A stretch of DNA of 39,694 bases from Alphaproteobacteria bacterium (GCA_024639485.1 JAHEII010000001.1:1-39694); one strand, 5' to 3'. Shown: positions 1-8,788, numbered from the stretch's first letter. A program made the numbers and translations. Notes: generated by a model from the letters alone, not told the origin.

Positions 1-1
1 T

Positions 2-787
2 GAACCCGAAGCCGGATCAGACATTATGTCTATGCGGAGCTTTGCCAAACGTGATGGCGATGACTGGATTCTAAACGGTTCCAAGCATTTTGTATCTGGC
101 CCTGTTATGCCGGATTTTGCCATTGTGTTTGCGGCTACCGGATATGATGAAAGCGGTTCATCCAAACGCCCACAAATCACCGCGTTTCTGGTTGATGTTG
201 GTATGAAAGGCTTTGATATCGATATCGGATATAACTGTGTCAGCTATCGCGGCTATCTCAATTTCAAGCTGGATTTCAATGATGTCCGGCTTAGCAACGC
301 GCATGTTCTGGGTGAGGTCGGTAAAGGACTTGAGCTGGCCGGTAAATGGCTGGGCATGGGGCGGATATGGGTTGGCGCGACCTGTTGCGGTAAAGCCGAA
401 CGGATGTATGATCTGGCCTGTGACTGGGCGGCAAACCGTAAACAGTTTGGTCAGCCAATTGGCCGTTTTCAGGCTACCGGATTCAAGCTGGCAGATATGG
501 CAGTGGAAATTCGCGCCGGTAACCTGCTGGTTCAGGATGCTATCCATAAAGCCAATAAAGGCATGATGTCAGATGCAGATGCCGCTATGGTCAAGCTATA
601 CTGCTCAGAAATGCTGGGTCGGGTGGCCGATAACACAGTGCAGATTTATGGCGGCATGGGATTGATGGAAGAATTGCCCATCCACCGGTTATGGCGTGAT
701 GCCAGACTGGAACGGATATGGGACGGCACATCAGAAATCCAGCGGCACATCATTACCCGCTCAATCCTAAGACCGCTAGGTGCATGA
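2..787 (+). CDS. acyl-CoA dehydrogenase, 5'-truncated
   Basis: FAD-dependent alpha,beta-desaturation of an acyl-CoA, passing electrons to ETF. The frame is open from the window edge and the real start lies upstream. The visible 261 residues begin with EPEAGSD, the middle-domain FAD/substrate segment of the family, and continue through the C-terminal helical domain (RKQFGQPIGRFQ, then QIYGGMGLMEELPIHRLWRDAR) to WDGTSEIQRHIITR. In many family members the catalytic base is the Glu of YEGTSEIQ. Here that position is Asp (WDGT). The stop overlaps the start of the next gene by four bases (ATGA), so the two are co-translated. Its partner, an acyl-CoA synthetase, suggests the pair handles one dedicated acyl substrate. 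The family is certain; the substrate is unknown. Confidence 0.93.
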   Translation, partial: EPEAGSDIMSMRSFAKRDGDDWILNGSKHFVSGPVMPDFAIVFAATGYDESGSSKRPQITAFLVDVGMKGFDIDIGYNCVSYRGYLNFKLDFNDVRLSNAHVLGEVGKGLELAGKWLGMGRIWVGATCCGKAERMYDLACDWAANRKQFGQPIGRFQATGFKLADMAVEIRAGNLLVQDAIHKANKGMMSDADAAMVKLYCSEMLGRVADNTVQIYGGMGLMEELPIHRLWRDARLERIWDGTSEIQRHIITRSILRPLGA

Positions 788-2901
788 CCCCCGAACAGAA
801 AGCAAATCTGAAACGGCTGTTTAAGCCGCGACATGTGGCGGTTATTGGCGGCACAGATGCGGTTACTGTTGCTACCGAATGCCGCCGCATCGGTTATACC
901 GGCCCGTTCTGGCCTGTTAACCCGAAACGGGAACATATCGGTGAGCATCGCTGTTATGCGTCTGTTGATGATCTGCCTGAACCGCCAGATGCCTGTTTTG
1001 TTGCTGTCCCGATTGATGCCGCCATTGAAACCATGGCCAAGCTGAACGCCATGGGTGCAGGCGGGGCAGTTGTCTACACTGCCGGTTTTGGCGAGGTTGG
1101 CGCAGAAGGCGCAAAAAAAGAAGCCAAACTAGTTGAAGCCGCTGGCGATATGGCGTTGATCGGGCCAAATTGTTATGGATTGATTAATTATGTTGATCGC
1201 GTGGCGTTATGGCCATTTGCCCATGGCGGGAATTTTCCCGGATACGGCGCGGCGGTCATCACCCAAAGCGGCATGCTGTCCTCTGATCTGACCATGAGCA
1301 TGCGGTCATTGCCGCTGGCCTATATGATGTCTATTGGCAATCAGGCCATGATGCGAATCGAGGATTGCATAGACACGCTGGTTGATCGGGAAGAAGTCCA
1401 TGCCATCGGTATCCATATCGAGGGATTGAAAGATATCAAAGCGTTTGAAGCCGCCGCCATGAGAGCACTGGCCGCTGATAAGCCTATTGTTGTTCTTAAA
1501 ACAGGAACATCGGCGATTGGCGCAGAGCTAACGATTAGCCATACCGGATCGCTTTCCGGCACCGATGATGTGTATCAGGCGTTTTTTGACCGGCTTGGCA
1601 TTATTCGAGCGAAAGAACCGGGGGATTTTCTGGAAATATTGAAATATCTGACCGTCACCAACCGCCCGAAAGGTTATCGCGTCACCGGATTCACCTGTTC
1701 CGGTGGTGGTGCTACCATGCTGGCGGATTATGGGGAGGAACTGGGGCTGGAATATCCGCGTCCTGATGCCCGGCGGCAAGCAGATCTCTTACCTTTATTG
1801 CCGCATACCGCAACGGTATCCAACCCGCTGGATTATACGACCCCGATATGGGGCATGCCCGAAAAAACAGAGCCTGTTTTTGACACAATGGTTAAATCAG
1901 ACACGGATATGGCTGTTCTTATTCAGGATTATCCGGCACCGGGGCTGGATGAAAGCCGCGTCTATTATTATAATGATGCCATGGCTTTTGTTCGGGCAAC
2001 CCGGCGATATAATATCCCTGCTGCCGTCTGTTGCACGATTGCCGAAAATCTGGATCAGGATATCCGCGATGAGCTTATTCAGGCAGGCGTTGCCCCGATG
2101 CAGGGGATTGGTGACTGTATGAAAGCCATGAAAGCCGCCGCCCAATATGCGAGCGCCCGACAAAGCCTGCTTGCGGCACCGCCAGCCCAGTTGATGATAG
2201 CCCCAGATGATAATAAACTTGCGGATACGATTATGCTGGACGAAAAGCAAAGCAAATCCCTGCTGGCTCAAGCCGGTTTGCATGTTCCGCGTTCCGTGTT
2301 GATCACACATCCGGATCAGCTATCTGATCATGCGGTTCTGGCCGCTCTGGGGGAAATGGGTTTTCCAGTGGTGGCCAAGGCAGTGAGTCCGGATATGCCC
2401 CATAAAACAGAATATGGCGCCATTAAGCTGGGGCTTGAGGATCAGCAAGCGGTGATGGACGCTTATCATGACATTCATCATAACTGCGCACGGCTAGCAC
2501 CGGATGCCCGTATCGAAGGCATCATGATAGAAGAATATGTGACCAATGCCGTAAGTGAGCTGATGATCAGTATTCGCCGTGATGCACAATTTGGCTGTAT
2601 TCTGACCATTGCATCCGGCGGTATTCTGGTGGAGCTGGTAAAGGATGCGGTGACTGTTATCCTGCCCCATGATGATACGCGTATTCATCACGCGCTAAAT
2701 CAACTGGCGGCGGCAAAGCTGATCAATGGCTATCGTGGCCATGGTGCCGGCAATATGGATGCCGTGGTTAACACCATCCGTATCTTATCTGATCTGATGG
2801 CTGAACAGCCCACGCTTCACATGATAGAAATCAATCCGCTAATTGTGACCGATACAGCCGCCATTATCGCTGATGCGGTGATCCACCGGCTTATCGCATG
2901 A
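784..2901 (+). CDS. acyl-CoA synthetase, NDP-forming (acetate-CoA ligase ADP-forming family)
   Basis: Makes or breaks an acyl-CoA thioester coupled to ATP/ADP through a phosphohistidine. The protein of 705 residues has the fused layout of the family: a CoA-binding Rossmann domain (about 13-110, HVAVIGGTD), a succinyl-CoA-ligase-like domain (about 155-290) with the phospho-acceptor His253 in SHTGSLSG, and a C-terminal ATP-grasp domain (about 480-700). I chose the ATG at 784 because it overlaps the acyl-CoA dehydrogenase stop (ATGA). An in-frame ATG at 718 would put 66 bases inside that gene. The stop overlaps the end of the convergent aldehyde dehydrogenase by 11 bases, leaving no room for a terminator. 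It probably activates the acid that the neighbouring dehydrogenase then oxidises. The substrate is unknown. Confidence 0.92.
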   Translation: MTPEQKANLKRLFKPRHVAVIGGTDAVTVATECRRIGYTGPFWPVNPKREHIGEHRCYASVDDLPEPPDACFVAVPIDAAIETMAKLNAMGAGGAVVYTAGFGEVGAEGAKKEAKLVEAAGDMALIGPNCYGLINYVDRVALWPFAHGGNFPGYGAAVITQSGMLSSDLTMSMRSLPLAYMMSIGNQAMMRIEDCIDTLVDREEVHAIGIHIEGLKDIKAFEAAAMRALAADKPIVVLKTGTSAIGAELTISHTGSLSGTDDVYQAFFDRLGIIRAKEPGDFLEILKYLTVTNRPKGYRVTGFTCSGGGATMLADYGEELGLEYPRPDARRQADLLPLLPHTATVSNPLDYTTPIWGMPEKTEPVFDTMVKSDTDMAVLIQDYPAPGLDESRVYYYNDAMAFVRATRRYNIPAAVCCTIAENLDQDIRDELIQAGVAPMQGIGDCMKAMKAAAQYASARQSLLAAPPAQLMIAPDDNKLADTIMLDEKQSKSLLAQAGLHVPRSVLITHPDQLSDHAVLAALGEMGFPVVAKAVSPDMPHKTEYGAIKLGLEDQQAVMDAYHDIHHNCARLAPDARIEGIMIEEYVTNAVSELMISIRRDAQFGCILTIASGGILVELVKDAVTVILPHDDTRIHHALNQLAAAKLINGYRGHGAGNMDAVVNTIRILSDLMAEQPTLHMIEINPLIVTDTAAIIADAVIHRLIA

Positions 2902-4375
2902 CAAACGGATTGCCAATTGGCGCATCCGAAATGTTGATCCATGCTGTTTTTGGGCGAGTGTAATCGTAAATGGCATCCATCCCGCTTTCACGGCCATAGC
3001 CGGAATCCTTATATCCGCCAAATGGTGCAATTGGCGATACCATCCGATAGGTATTGACCCAGACAATGCCGGCATTAACCGATTGCGTCATCCGCATGGC
3101 ACGCGCCTGATTAGTTGTAAAAATGCCTGCCGCAAGGCCGTATTTGCTATCATTTGCCAGATTTAGTACTTCTTCTTCGTCATCAAAACGCATCACACTA
3201 AGCACAGGGCCAAACAGTTCCGTATCAACAATAGTCAGTTTCTGGTCCGGGCAGGAAATAATTGTTGGCTCATAATACCAGCCCTGATTAGGGGTGGTTG
3301 GCCGCTTACCGCCAGTTAGAATATTAGCACCTTCGGATTTCGCTATTTTGACCTGATTTTCAATATGATTGATCTGATCTATGGTTGCCAGTGGCCCCAT
3401 CTGGGTGTCTTCTTCCAGTGGATCACCAATGCGAATCTGATTGACCTGCCCCAGCATGCGTTCGAGAAACGCATCCGCGATGCTATTATGCAGATACAGG
3501 CGTGAGCCCGCCACACAGCTCTGGCCACTTGCCCCGAAAATACCGGCAATCGACCCATTAACCGCGCTTTCGATATTGGCATCATCAAAAACGATGAATG
3601 GCGATTTGCCGCCTAGCTCAAGCGACACTTCGGCAAAGTTTTCAGCAGAATTACGCACCACATGCCGCGCCGCACCAGTGCCGCCGGTAAAGCTGATCCG
3701 TGCTACTTTCGGATGCGAGGTCAACACTTTGCCGCAAGGATCAGCATGGCCGGTAATAATATTGACCACGCCGGGGGGGAAACCGGCTTCCTGAATCAGT
3801 TTACCAAACTCAAGCATAGGTGCTGAGGCATGTTCGGATGCTTTCAGCACAACCGTATTACCCGCCGCCAGCGCCGGGCCAATTTTAACCGCTACCAGAA
3901 ATAATTGTGAATTCCAAGGCACAACCGCTGCTACCACGCCAAGCGGTTCCCGAAACGTCATGGTCAACATGTCCGGTTTATCAATGGGCAGCGTTTCGCC
4001 ATGAATTTTATCAGCGCATCCGGCATAATATTGAAAAAACTCAGCTATATATTTGGCTTGCCAGCGCGTTTCTTTTAGCATTTTACCAGTATCAATGGTT
4101 TCTGACCGGCCTAATTCTTCTGACTTTTCTGCCAGCAATTCGGCCAGACGGCGCAAATACCGCCCACGTTCTGTTGGTGTTATTTTAGCCCAGGGGCCTT
4201 GGGTAAACGCATGATGCGCGGCTTCAACGGCCTGATTAACATCACTTTCTGTGGCTTCCGGAATATGGCACCATGGCTGTTCAGTAGTCGGATTGATGCT
4301 GGGGAATGTTTTACCGTCACTTGCGTCAACCCATGCGCCATCAATCAGCATCTGATATGTGTTCTGATTTGCCAT
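2891..4375 (-). CDS. NAD(P)-dependent aldehyde dehydrogenase
   Basis: Oxidises an aldehyde or semialdehyde to the acid. It has 494 residues, the usual length for the superfamily. Visible features are the oxyanion Asn155 in PWNSQ, the coenzyme motif FTGGTGAARH (about 229-238), the general base Glu253 in LELGGKSP, and the nucleophile Cys287 in GQSCVAGSR. The start is the ATG at 4375, preceded by GGAGG (4384-4388). A longer frame to 4432 lacks a ribosome site. It resembles betaine/gamma-aminobutyraldehyde-type dehydrogenases in general shape, but substrate cannot be read from it. It is divergent from the ridA-like gene across a short promoter region and could process an aldehyde released by ring opening, which is an inference from context. 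Confidence 0.93.
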   Translation of the reverse strand: MANQNTYQMLIDGAWVDASDGKTFPSINPTTEQPWCHIPEATESDVNQAVEAAHHAFTQGPWAKITPTERGRYLRRLAELLAEKSEELGRSETIDTGKMLKETRWQAKYIAEFFQYYAGCADKIHGETLPIDKPDMLTMTFREPLGVVAAVVPWNSQLFLVAVKIGPALAAGNTVVLKASEHASAPMLEFGKLIQEAGFPPGVVNIITGHADPCGKVLTSHPKVARISFTGGTGAARHVVRNSAENFAEVSLELGGKSPFIVFDDANIESAVNGSIAGIFGASGQSCVAGSRLYLHNSIADAFLERMLGQVNQIRIGDPLEEDTQMGPLATIDQINHIENQVKIAKSEGANILTGGKRPTTPNQGWYYEPTIISCPDQKLTIVDTELFGPVLSVMRFDDEEEVLNLANDSKYGLAAGIFTTNQARAMRMTQSVNAGIVWVNTYRMVSPIAPFGGYKDSGYGRESGMDAIYDYTRPKTAWINISDAPIGNPFVMR

Positions 4376-4463
4376 TACTGCGTCCTCCAATAACTTATGT
4401 CTGGTTTCATCCATACTATGGTAGGAAGACACGAAACCCCAAGATTAATTTTTTAGCCATGTT

Positions 4464-4492
4464 TTGGCGAAAAAGTGAAAACCTGTTAACCT
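4464..4492 (+). promoter_or_regulatory. candidate promoter of the ridA-like operon
   Basis: TTGGCG at 4464-4469 and TAACCT at 4487-4492 are separated by 17 bases and lie 44 bases before the chosen start of the ridA-like gene. Both boxes deviate from consensus, so this is a weak pattern match. The MarR-type motif found elsewhere in the window is absent here. Confidence 0.3.
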
Positions 4493-4535
4493 TTCGGCAG
4501 TGACGATAGATAACAACATCCTGAATGAGGACATT

Positions 4536-4922
4536 ATGAAAACTGTCATTGGTGAGCCGTTAGTTATTAACGGACGGACATTGTCTTTATCACGCGCTAT
4601 CAGAGCAGGTGATTTTGTCTATTTAACCGGCCAGATTCCTATGCAGGATGGGGCGGTCATGACTCACGGCACAATAGAAGACCAGACCCGTGTTGTTCTG
4701 GATGCTATCACCGAAACGCTACATCTGGCTGATTGCGATTTGCCGGATGTGGTAAAAGCTATGGTATGGTTGCGTGACCGTGCTGATTTTCCGGGATTTG
4801 ATGCCGTTTATGCTGATTATTTTCCACAAGACCCGCCCGCACGTTCCGCTGTAATTAGTGAGCTATTGGTCGATGTTCGGGTTGAGGTTGAGGTTGTTGC
4901 CTATCGGCCGCTACCGGCTTGA
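4536..4922 (+). CDS. RidA family (YjgF/Rid) enamine/imine deaminase
   Basis: Rid proteins hydrolyse reactive enamines and imines to carbonyl compounds and ammonium in the cytoplasm. At 128 residues this one has the normal length. It shows the family pattern: LSLSRAIRAGDFVYLTGQIP near the N-terminus, then VVLDAITETLHLADCDLPDVVKAMVWLRD, and a C-terminal PARSAVISELLVDVRVEVEVVAY strand region with the Arg of PARSAV expected to bind the substrate carboxylate. The ATG at 4536 has GAGG at 4527-4530. A GTG at 4500 in frame is less likely. It is followed after 12 bases by an alpha/beta hydrolase and then by a PF06684 protein, so it belongs to a three-gene unit. Here it may clear an enamine formed when a reduced N-heterocycle is opened, which is an inference. 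Confidence 0.88.
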   Translation: MKTVIGEPLVINGRTLSLSRAIRAGDFVYLTGQIPMQDGAVMTHGTIEDQTRVVLDAITETLHLADCDLPDVVKAMVWLRDRADFPGFDAVYADYFPQDPPARSAVISELLVDVRVEVEVVAYRPLPA

Positions 4923-4934
4923 CGGTATCATAAC

Positions 4935-5732
4935 ATGACAATATTCAACTCAAACGGCACATATTATCAGCTGACTGGCAGTGGTAAATCGACCATTATT
5001 CTTATCCACGGCTTAGGGCTTAACCATCAGATGTGGCAATATCAGACCCCTGCGCTTGCCGCATATGGTCAGGTGCTATGTTATGATCTTTATGGGCATG
5101 GCCAATCCGTGCCGCCGCCTGAAAAACCCAGCCTGAGTATGTTTTCCCGTCAATTGGCAGAATTAATGGATGCGCTGAATATAGAGCAGGCAACGATTAT
5201 GGGGTTTTCGCTTGGCGGCATGATCGTTCGCCGCTTTGCCATGGATCATCCGGATAAAGCCAAATCCATTGCTATCCTGCATTCCCCCCATCAGCGCACC
5301 CAAGCCGCCCATGATCATATTCAGAACAGAGTGTATCAGGCGCAAAAAGACGGCCCTGATGCGACAGTCGAAGACGCGCTTATCCGCTGGTTTACTGATG
5401 CCTTTCGCGCCAATGATCCACATACACTGAATCAGATCAGACAATGGGTGAAAGCAAACGACAAAAATATCTATCCGGATATCTATCAGGTTCTGGTGAG
5501 TGGCGTGGATGAACTGGTCGCACCAGAATCGCCGATATCCTGCCCGACGCTGGTCATGACAGGTGACGAAGATTATGGCAATAATGCCGATATGAGCGCC
5601 GCCATTGCCGCCGAAATACCCAATGCTCGGCTTACCATTCTAAAAGGATTGCGGCATATGGCCATGATGGAAGACCCCGACCGGTTTAATCAGGTACTGG
5701 TCGATTTTCTGGCCACACATCATTCTATCTAA
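4935..5732 (+). CDS. alpha/beta hydrolase (enol-lactonase/RutD-like)
   Basis: A cytoplasmic serine hydrolase of the alpha/beta fold, 265 residues, of the size of 3-oxoadipate enol-lactonases and RutD. Visible are the oxyanion HG motif (LIHGLGLNHQMW, residues about 24-35), the nucleophile elbow GFSLGG (about 94-99), and the late catalytic His in GLRHMAMMEDPDRF near residue 240. The acid is probably the Asp in VMTGDEDYG. It could hydrolyse a lactone, an ester, an enol-lactone or a carbamate-type bond; the sequence does not decide. It is second in the ridA-like unit, and the weak ribosome site suggests translational dependence on the upstream gene. Confidence 0.85.
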   Translation: MTIFNSNGTYYQLTGSGKSTIILIHGLGLNHQMWQYQTPALAAYGQVLCYDLYGHGQSVPPPEKPSLSMFSRQLAELMDALNIEQATIMGFSLGGMIVRRFAMDHPDKAKSIAILHSPHQRTQAAHDHIQNRVYQAQKDGPDATVEDALIRWFTDAFRANDPHTLNQIRQWVKANDKNIYPDIYQVLVSGVDELVAPESPISCPTLVMTGDEDYGNNADMSAAIAAEIPNARLTILKGLRHMAMMEDPDRFNQVLVDFLATHHSI

Positions 5733-5776
5733 TCACCGCATCTGACAAACTTTACAAAGGAAAAGGAGATTACATC

Positions 5777-6379
5777 ATGGAACCACAAATCAGAAAAATT
5801 GTGACTTACAAAGAAATCATCACATCTGATGGTGGCAAAGAAGCAGAACAGCCGCTGGTGCTGTTCGGTGCTGCCGCCGTCATAAAAAACCCCTGGGCAG
5901 GCCGTGGTTTTGTTGAGGACTTAATGCCGGAAATCAGAGTATTTGGCCCTAAAATGGGACAAATCCTGACGGATCAGATGCTAGAGCTTGGCGGTGGTGG
6001 CGATGCTATCGAAGCGCTTGGAAAGGCATCCATGGTTGGGCTGGACGGTGAGCTGGAACATGCTTCGGCTATTATCCATACCGTTAATTATGGCAATGTT
6101 CTGCGTAAAGCTGTTGGCGGCACGGCCTATCTGGGCTTTACCAGCACAAGAGGCCCCGGCAATACCCAGCTTAATATTCCGCTAATGGATAAAAATGATA
6201 CTGGCCGGCGGTCACATTATCTGACGGTTCAGATGCATATTCATGATGCACCGGCTGATCAGGAATTGATTGTTGCTTTTGGCGGGTCAACTGGTGGCCG
6301 TCCCCATCACCGTATTGGTGATCGTTATTCTGATCTGGCCGCGATAGGTGCTGATCTGGATAATCCGGCTGGCGTTTAA
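5777..6379 (+). CDS. amino acid synthesis family protein (PF06684), paralogue 1
   Basis: A member of the PF06684 'amino acid synthesis' family (formerly DUF1185). The family label is historical and the reaction is not established to my knowledge. The 200-residue protein shares with the second copy (12005-12586) the patterns NP(W/F)AG, DQMLELGG/DELIDALGG and the block GKA/S..GLDGELEHA followed by a His. The terminal portion keeps GGRPHHRIGD, matching GGRIHHRMGG of the other copy. These conserved Asp-Gly-Glu, His and His-His sites look like a metal or active site. A good ribosome site (AAGGAG, 5763-5768) precedes the ATG. It closes the ridA-like unit and is followed by a strong terminator. Confidence 0.85.
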   Translation: MEPQIRKIVTYKEIITSDGGKEAEQPLVLFGAAAVIKNPWAGRGFVEDLMPEIRVFGPKMGQILTDQMLELGGGGDAIEALGKASMVGLDGELEHASAIIHTVNYGNVLRKAVGGTAYLGFTSTRGPGNTQLNIPLMDKNDTGRRSHYLTVQMHIHDAPADQELIVAFGGSTGGRPHHRIGDRYSDLAAIGADLDNPAGV

Positions 6380-6399
6380 ACCGCAATATTGTGACTATT

Positions 6400-6434
6400 C
6401 AGCAGGGCGGAGATATTTTGCCCTGCTGTTTTTT
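6400..6434 (+). terminator. rho-independent terminator after the ridA-like unit
   Basis: A perfect 9-bp stem, CAGCAGGGC (6400-6408) with GCCCTGCTG (6420-6428), an 11-base loop and six Ts (6429-6434). It lies 20 bases after the stop of the PF06684 gene. The minus-strand side is not T-rich, so it acts mainly on plus-strand transcription, although it also sits just past the convergent amidase stop. Confidence 0.9.
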
Positions 6435-6443
6435 GTCATTATT

Positions 6444-7886
6444 TTATCGGGCGGATGCGGTCAATTTAGCCAGATCGGGTAATGGGCGCATGGTTTCCGG
6501 ATGCGATGCCAGCACCTGTTCAATCGCCAGACCAATAGCAAGTAATTTGCGATCTGTCCCCGGCGCGCCCAGCAATTGAATACCAAACGGCATGCCGTCC
6601 TGATCAACACCACATGGCACCACCAGCGAACATGCCATCACCATTGTTGGCGCATAGCTGAGCGCAAGCCATGTCATATATGTTGGCAATTTTACCTGAT
6701 CAATCATATCAATATATTTAGTTGTTTTCGCAAATGGCGCAACAGATGCCGCTGGACAGATTACAACATCCACCTCATCAAATAGCGATAACCATGCCCT
6801 TGCCAGAACTGTTTGCGTATGTGAGGCGTCTGCCACATCAGCAAGAGAATAGGTCAGCGCCCTATCCACATTATCAACCACTAACGGGCTGATCACATCA
6901 CGATGCGTATCGACATAATCCTTGAGGCCGGCAACATAACTAACCCCTCGCAAAATCTCAAAGCAGTCATGGATATTATCAAAAACCGGATCACGCCGCT
7001 GGCATTCTTTGAACGATGCGGCCAGATGCCCAACCCGTTGATCAAACAAACCGCGTATCATATTCGCAACCGATGCTACCCCCAAATCCGTGGAAATCGC
7101 GGCGGTCATCTGGCTTAAATCTGCCGGATCAAGCGATGCTGGCATATCCCCACGCGCCGTATGTGAAAACGGATCACGCGGATCATTCGATGATTGTGCG
7201 TGTAATAGCAATATGGCATCAGAAACATGTCTGGCCATAGGACCCAGCACGGCAAATGGCGCCAGCCCAACCGGCTTATCAACATCTGGAACACAGCCGG
7301 GGCTAGGCCGGAAACCGACAATGCCGCAAAAACTGGCCGGAGTTCGTAAGCTACCGCCAAAATCCGACCCTGACGCTAGCGGCACCATGCCCGCGGCCAG
7401 TGCGGCGGCTGACCCACCTGATGAGCCAGATGGCGTTTTATCAGTATCAAACGGATTGGCGGATATGCCAAAGACATCATTCCATGTATTGCCGCCCGTG
7501 CCATGTTCCGGGGTGTTTGTTTTGCCAATAACAATACCGCCAGCTGATTTTACCTTAGCCACCGACAAATCATCCTGATCGGGAATATAATCCTTGAACG
7601 GCAGAGCGCCATAAGTTGTTTTGATACCGGCGGTGGCTTCTAAATCCTTGATGCCGACCGGTAATCCGGCTAATGCCCCGATATCTTCGTTTTTCAAACG
7701 TCTGGCTTCGGCATCCCTGGCGCTATCCATGGCGCGGTCAAAATCCCGCGTGACCATAGCATTTAACGCCGTATCAACAGCTTCAATGCGATTGATCGAT
7801 GCTTCCATTACTTCCACAGGTGAAAAATCACCTTTTTTAATACCTGCAACCAGCGCGGTTGCTGTCATACTGCAAAAATCTGTCAT
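6444..7886 (-). CDS. amidase signature family hydrolase
   Basis: Hydrolyses a carboxamide or lactam-type bond to acid and ammonia or amine. The protein has 480 residues and the complete Ser-cisSer-Lys triad: Lys80 in GLPVGIKDLE, Ser155 in the PSGSSGGSA loop and the nucleophile Ser179 in SGSDFGGSLRTPASF. GatA partners GatB/GatC are absent, so it is a catabolic amidase rather than the tRNA amidotransferase. The start is uncertain between the ATGs at 7886 and 7868; neither has a clear ribosome site. It stands alone, convergent to the ridA-like unit. In context it could open a cyclic amide or remove ammonia from an omega-amide such as a glutaramate-like intermediate, which is an inference. Confidence 0.93.
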   Translation of the reverse strand: MTDFCSMTATALVAGIKKGDFSPVEVMEASINRIEAVDTALNAMVTRDFDRAMDSARDAEARRLKNEDIGALAGLPVGIKDLEATAGIKTTYGALPFKDYIPDQDDLSVAKVKSAGGIVIGKTNTPEHGTGGNTWNDVFGISANPFDTDKTPSGSSGGSAAALAAGMVPLASGSDFGGSLRTPASFCGIVGFRPSPGCVPDVDKPVGLAPFAVLGPMARHVSDAILLLHAQSSNDPRDPFSHTARGDMPASLDPADLSQMTAAISTDLGVASVANMIRGLFDQRVGHLAASFKECQRRDPVFDNIHDCFEILRGVSYVAGLKDYVDTHRDVISPLVVDNVDRALTYSLADVADASHTQTVLARAWLSLFDEVDVVICPAASVAPFAKTTKYIDMIDQVKLPTYMTWLALSYAPTMVMACSLVVPCGVDQDGMPFGIQLLGAPGTDRKLLAIGLAIEQVLASHPETMRPLPDLAKLTASAR

Positions 7887-7970
7887 GATATTAAATCGGT
7901 AACTTCTATTTCATCAAAGGTATTTTAGACATATTTATCCGATAAAGTATAGCTTGAGCTAAACCATTAT

Positions 7971-8726
7971 TTATCCGAAACGCAACCACTGTGCCAGCTC
8001 ACGGCTAACCAGCACCAGACCAGATATCAGAATAAGCCAGATAATGATCTGTAAAAATTGCTTATCATTGACGCGCCGGTAAAGCATGATCCCCAGCCTT
8101 GCCCCCAGCACGGTAAATGGCAAGGCCAGCAACGCCATAAAAAGCACATGCATCGTCATCATGCCCTGAATCAAAAACACAATCAGCACACATCCCAGAA
8201 TGATCATATTAAACGGTTGCAACACCGCGCGGCGTTCTGCTTTTGCCCAGTCATGCAACGTTACCCACATGGTCGGTATTGCCCCCGACAGACCGGCTAG
8301 CCCACCAAGTATACCGCCAATGCCGCCGATACAGATATCTATCCGCCAATAGGTTGCGGTGATGTTTGGCATGCGGCGGCGTAAAATGGAATAGCCGCCA
8401 AATAAGATCAACAAACAGCCAACAATAATTTTCAGAATAAGCACATTAACCAGCGCTAATGAGGCCATGCCAAATGGTAAGCCGATTAATGCCGGCACCA
8501 CATAACGGGCTAAACGCGCCGGTTGAATGGAATGACGGATTTCACGCAATCCATATATGCCGCTAACCAATGACATAATGACCACCATCGTTACCGCTTC
8601 TTCGGGCGGCAGAATAGCCAGCCACCAGCCCAAAGCAAATAAAGCCGTCCCGAAACCAGCCAGTCCATTGATAAACCCACCAGCCAGCGCACCAGTGGCC
8701 AGCATGATGGATGCGTATAAAGACAT
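7971..8726 (-). CDS. TauE/SafE family (sulfite/organic anion exporter-like) membrane protein
   Basis: A polytopic inner-membrane protein of 251 residues with the two-repeat layout of the TauE/SafE family. The first repeat starts FINGLAGFGTALFALGW and the second is marked by GGIGGILGGLAGLSGAIPTMW, with hydrophobic helices between. Family members export sulfite, sulfoacetate or other small anions. The ATG at 8726 is preceded by a purine-rich AGAGAG; the frame could start one codon earlier at a TTG. It lies upstream of the amidase on the same strand, but 84 bases separate them. Its cargo is unknown and its link with the island is only positional. Confidence 0.88.
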   Translation of the reverse strand: MSLYASIMLATGALAGGFINGLAGFGTALFALGWWLAILPPEEAVTMVVIMSLVSGIYGLREIRHSIQPARLARYVVPALIGLPFGMASLALVNVLILKIIVGCLLILFGGYSILRRRMPNITATYWRIDICIGGIGGILGGLAGLSGAIPTMWVTLHDWAKAERRAVLQPFNMIILGCVLIVFLIQGMMTMHVLFMALLALPFTVLGARLGIMLYRRVNDKQFLQIIIWLILISGLVLVSRELAQWLRFG

Positions 8727-8788
8727 CAAAACTCTCTTATCATTCTGGCCTTATCCAATGGCACCACCGGCATGGAGTAAGGATATGT

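Noticed and set aside
718-783. Upstream in-frame start for the ADP-forming acyl-CoA synthetase
   Set aside because: It lies inside the acyl-CoA dehydrogenase gene. The ATG at 784 overlaps that stop as ATGA and begins with the sequence expected before the CoA-binding domain.
2-787. Glutaryl-CoA dehydrogenase, which would fit a glutarate end product
   Set aside because: The visible C-terminal part does not show the glutaryl-CoA dehydrogenase sequence type and the N-terminal half is missing, so the identity cannot be supported.
4536-5732. Rut pyrimidine-degradation operon
   Set aside because: RidA and an alpha/beta hydrolase resemble RutC and RutD, but there is no RutA monooxygenase, RutB, RutE, RutF or RutG in the window.
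7090-7578. 162-codon plus-strand open frame
   Set aside because: It is antisense to the amidase active-site region and its translation is low-complexity. The amidase triad on the other strand explains the conservation. Similar antisense frames elsewhere were dropped for the same reason.
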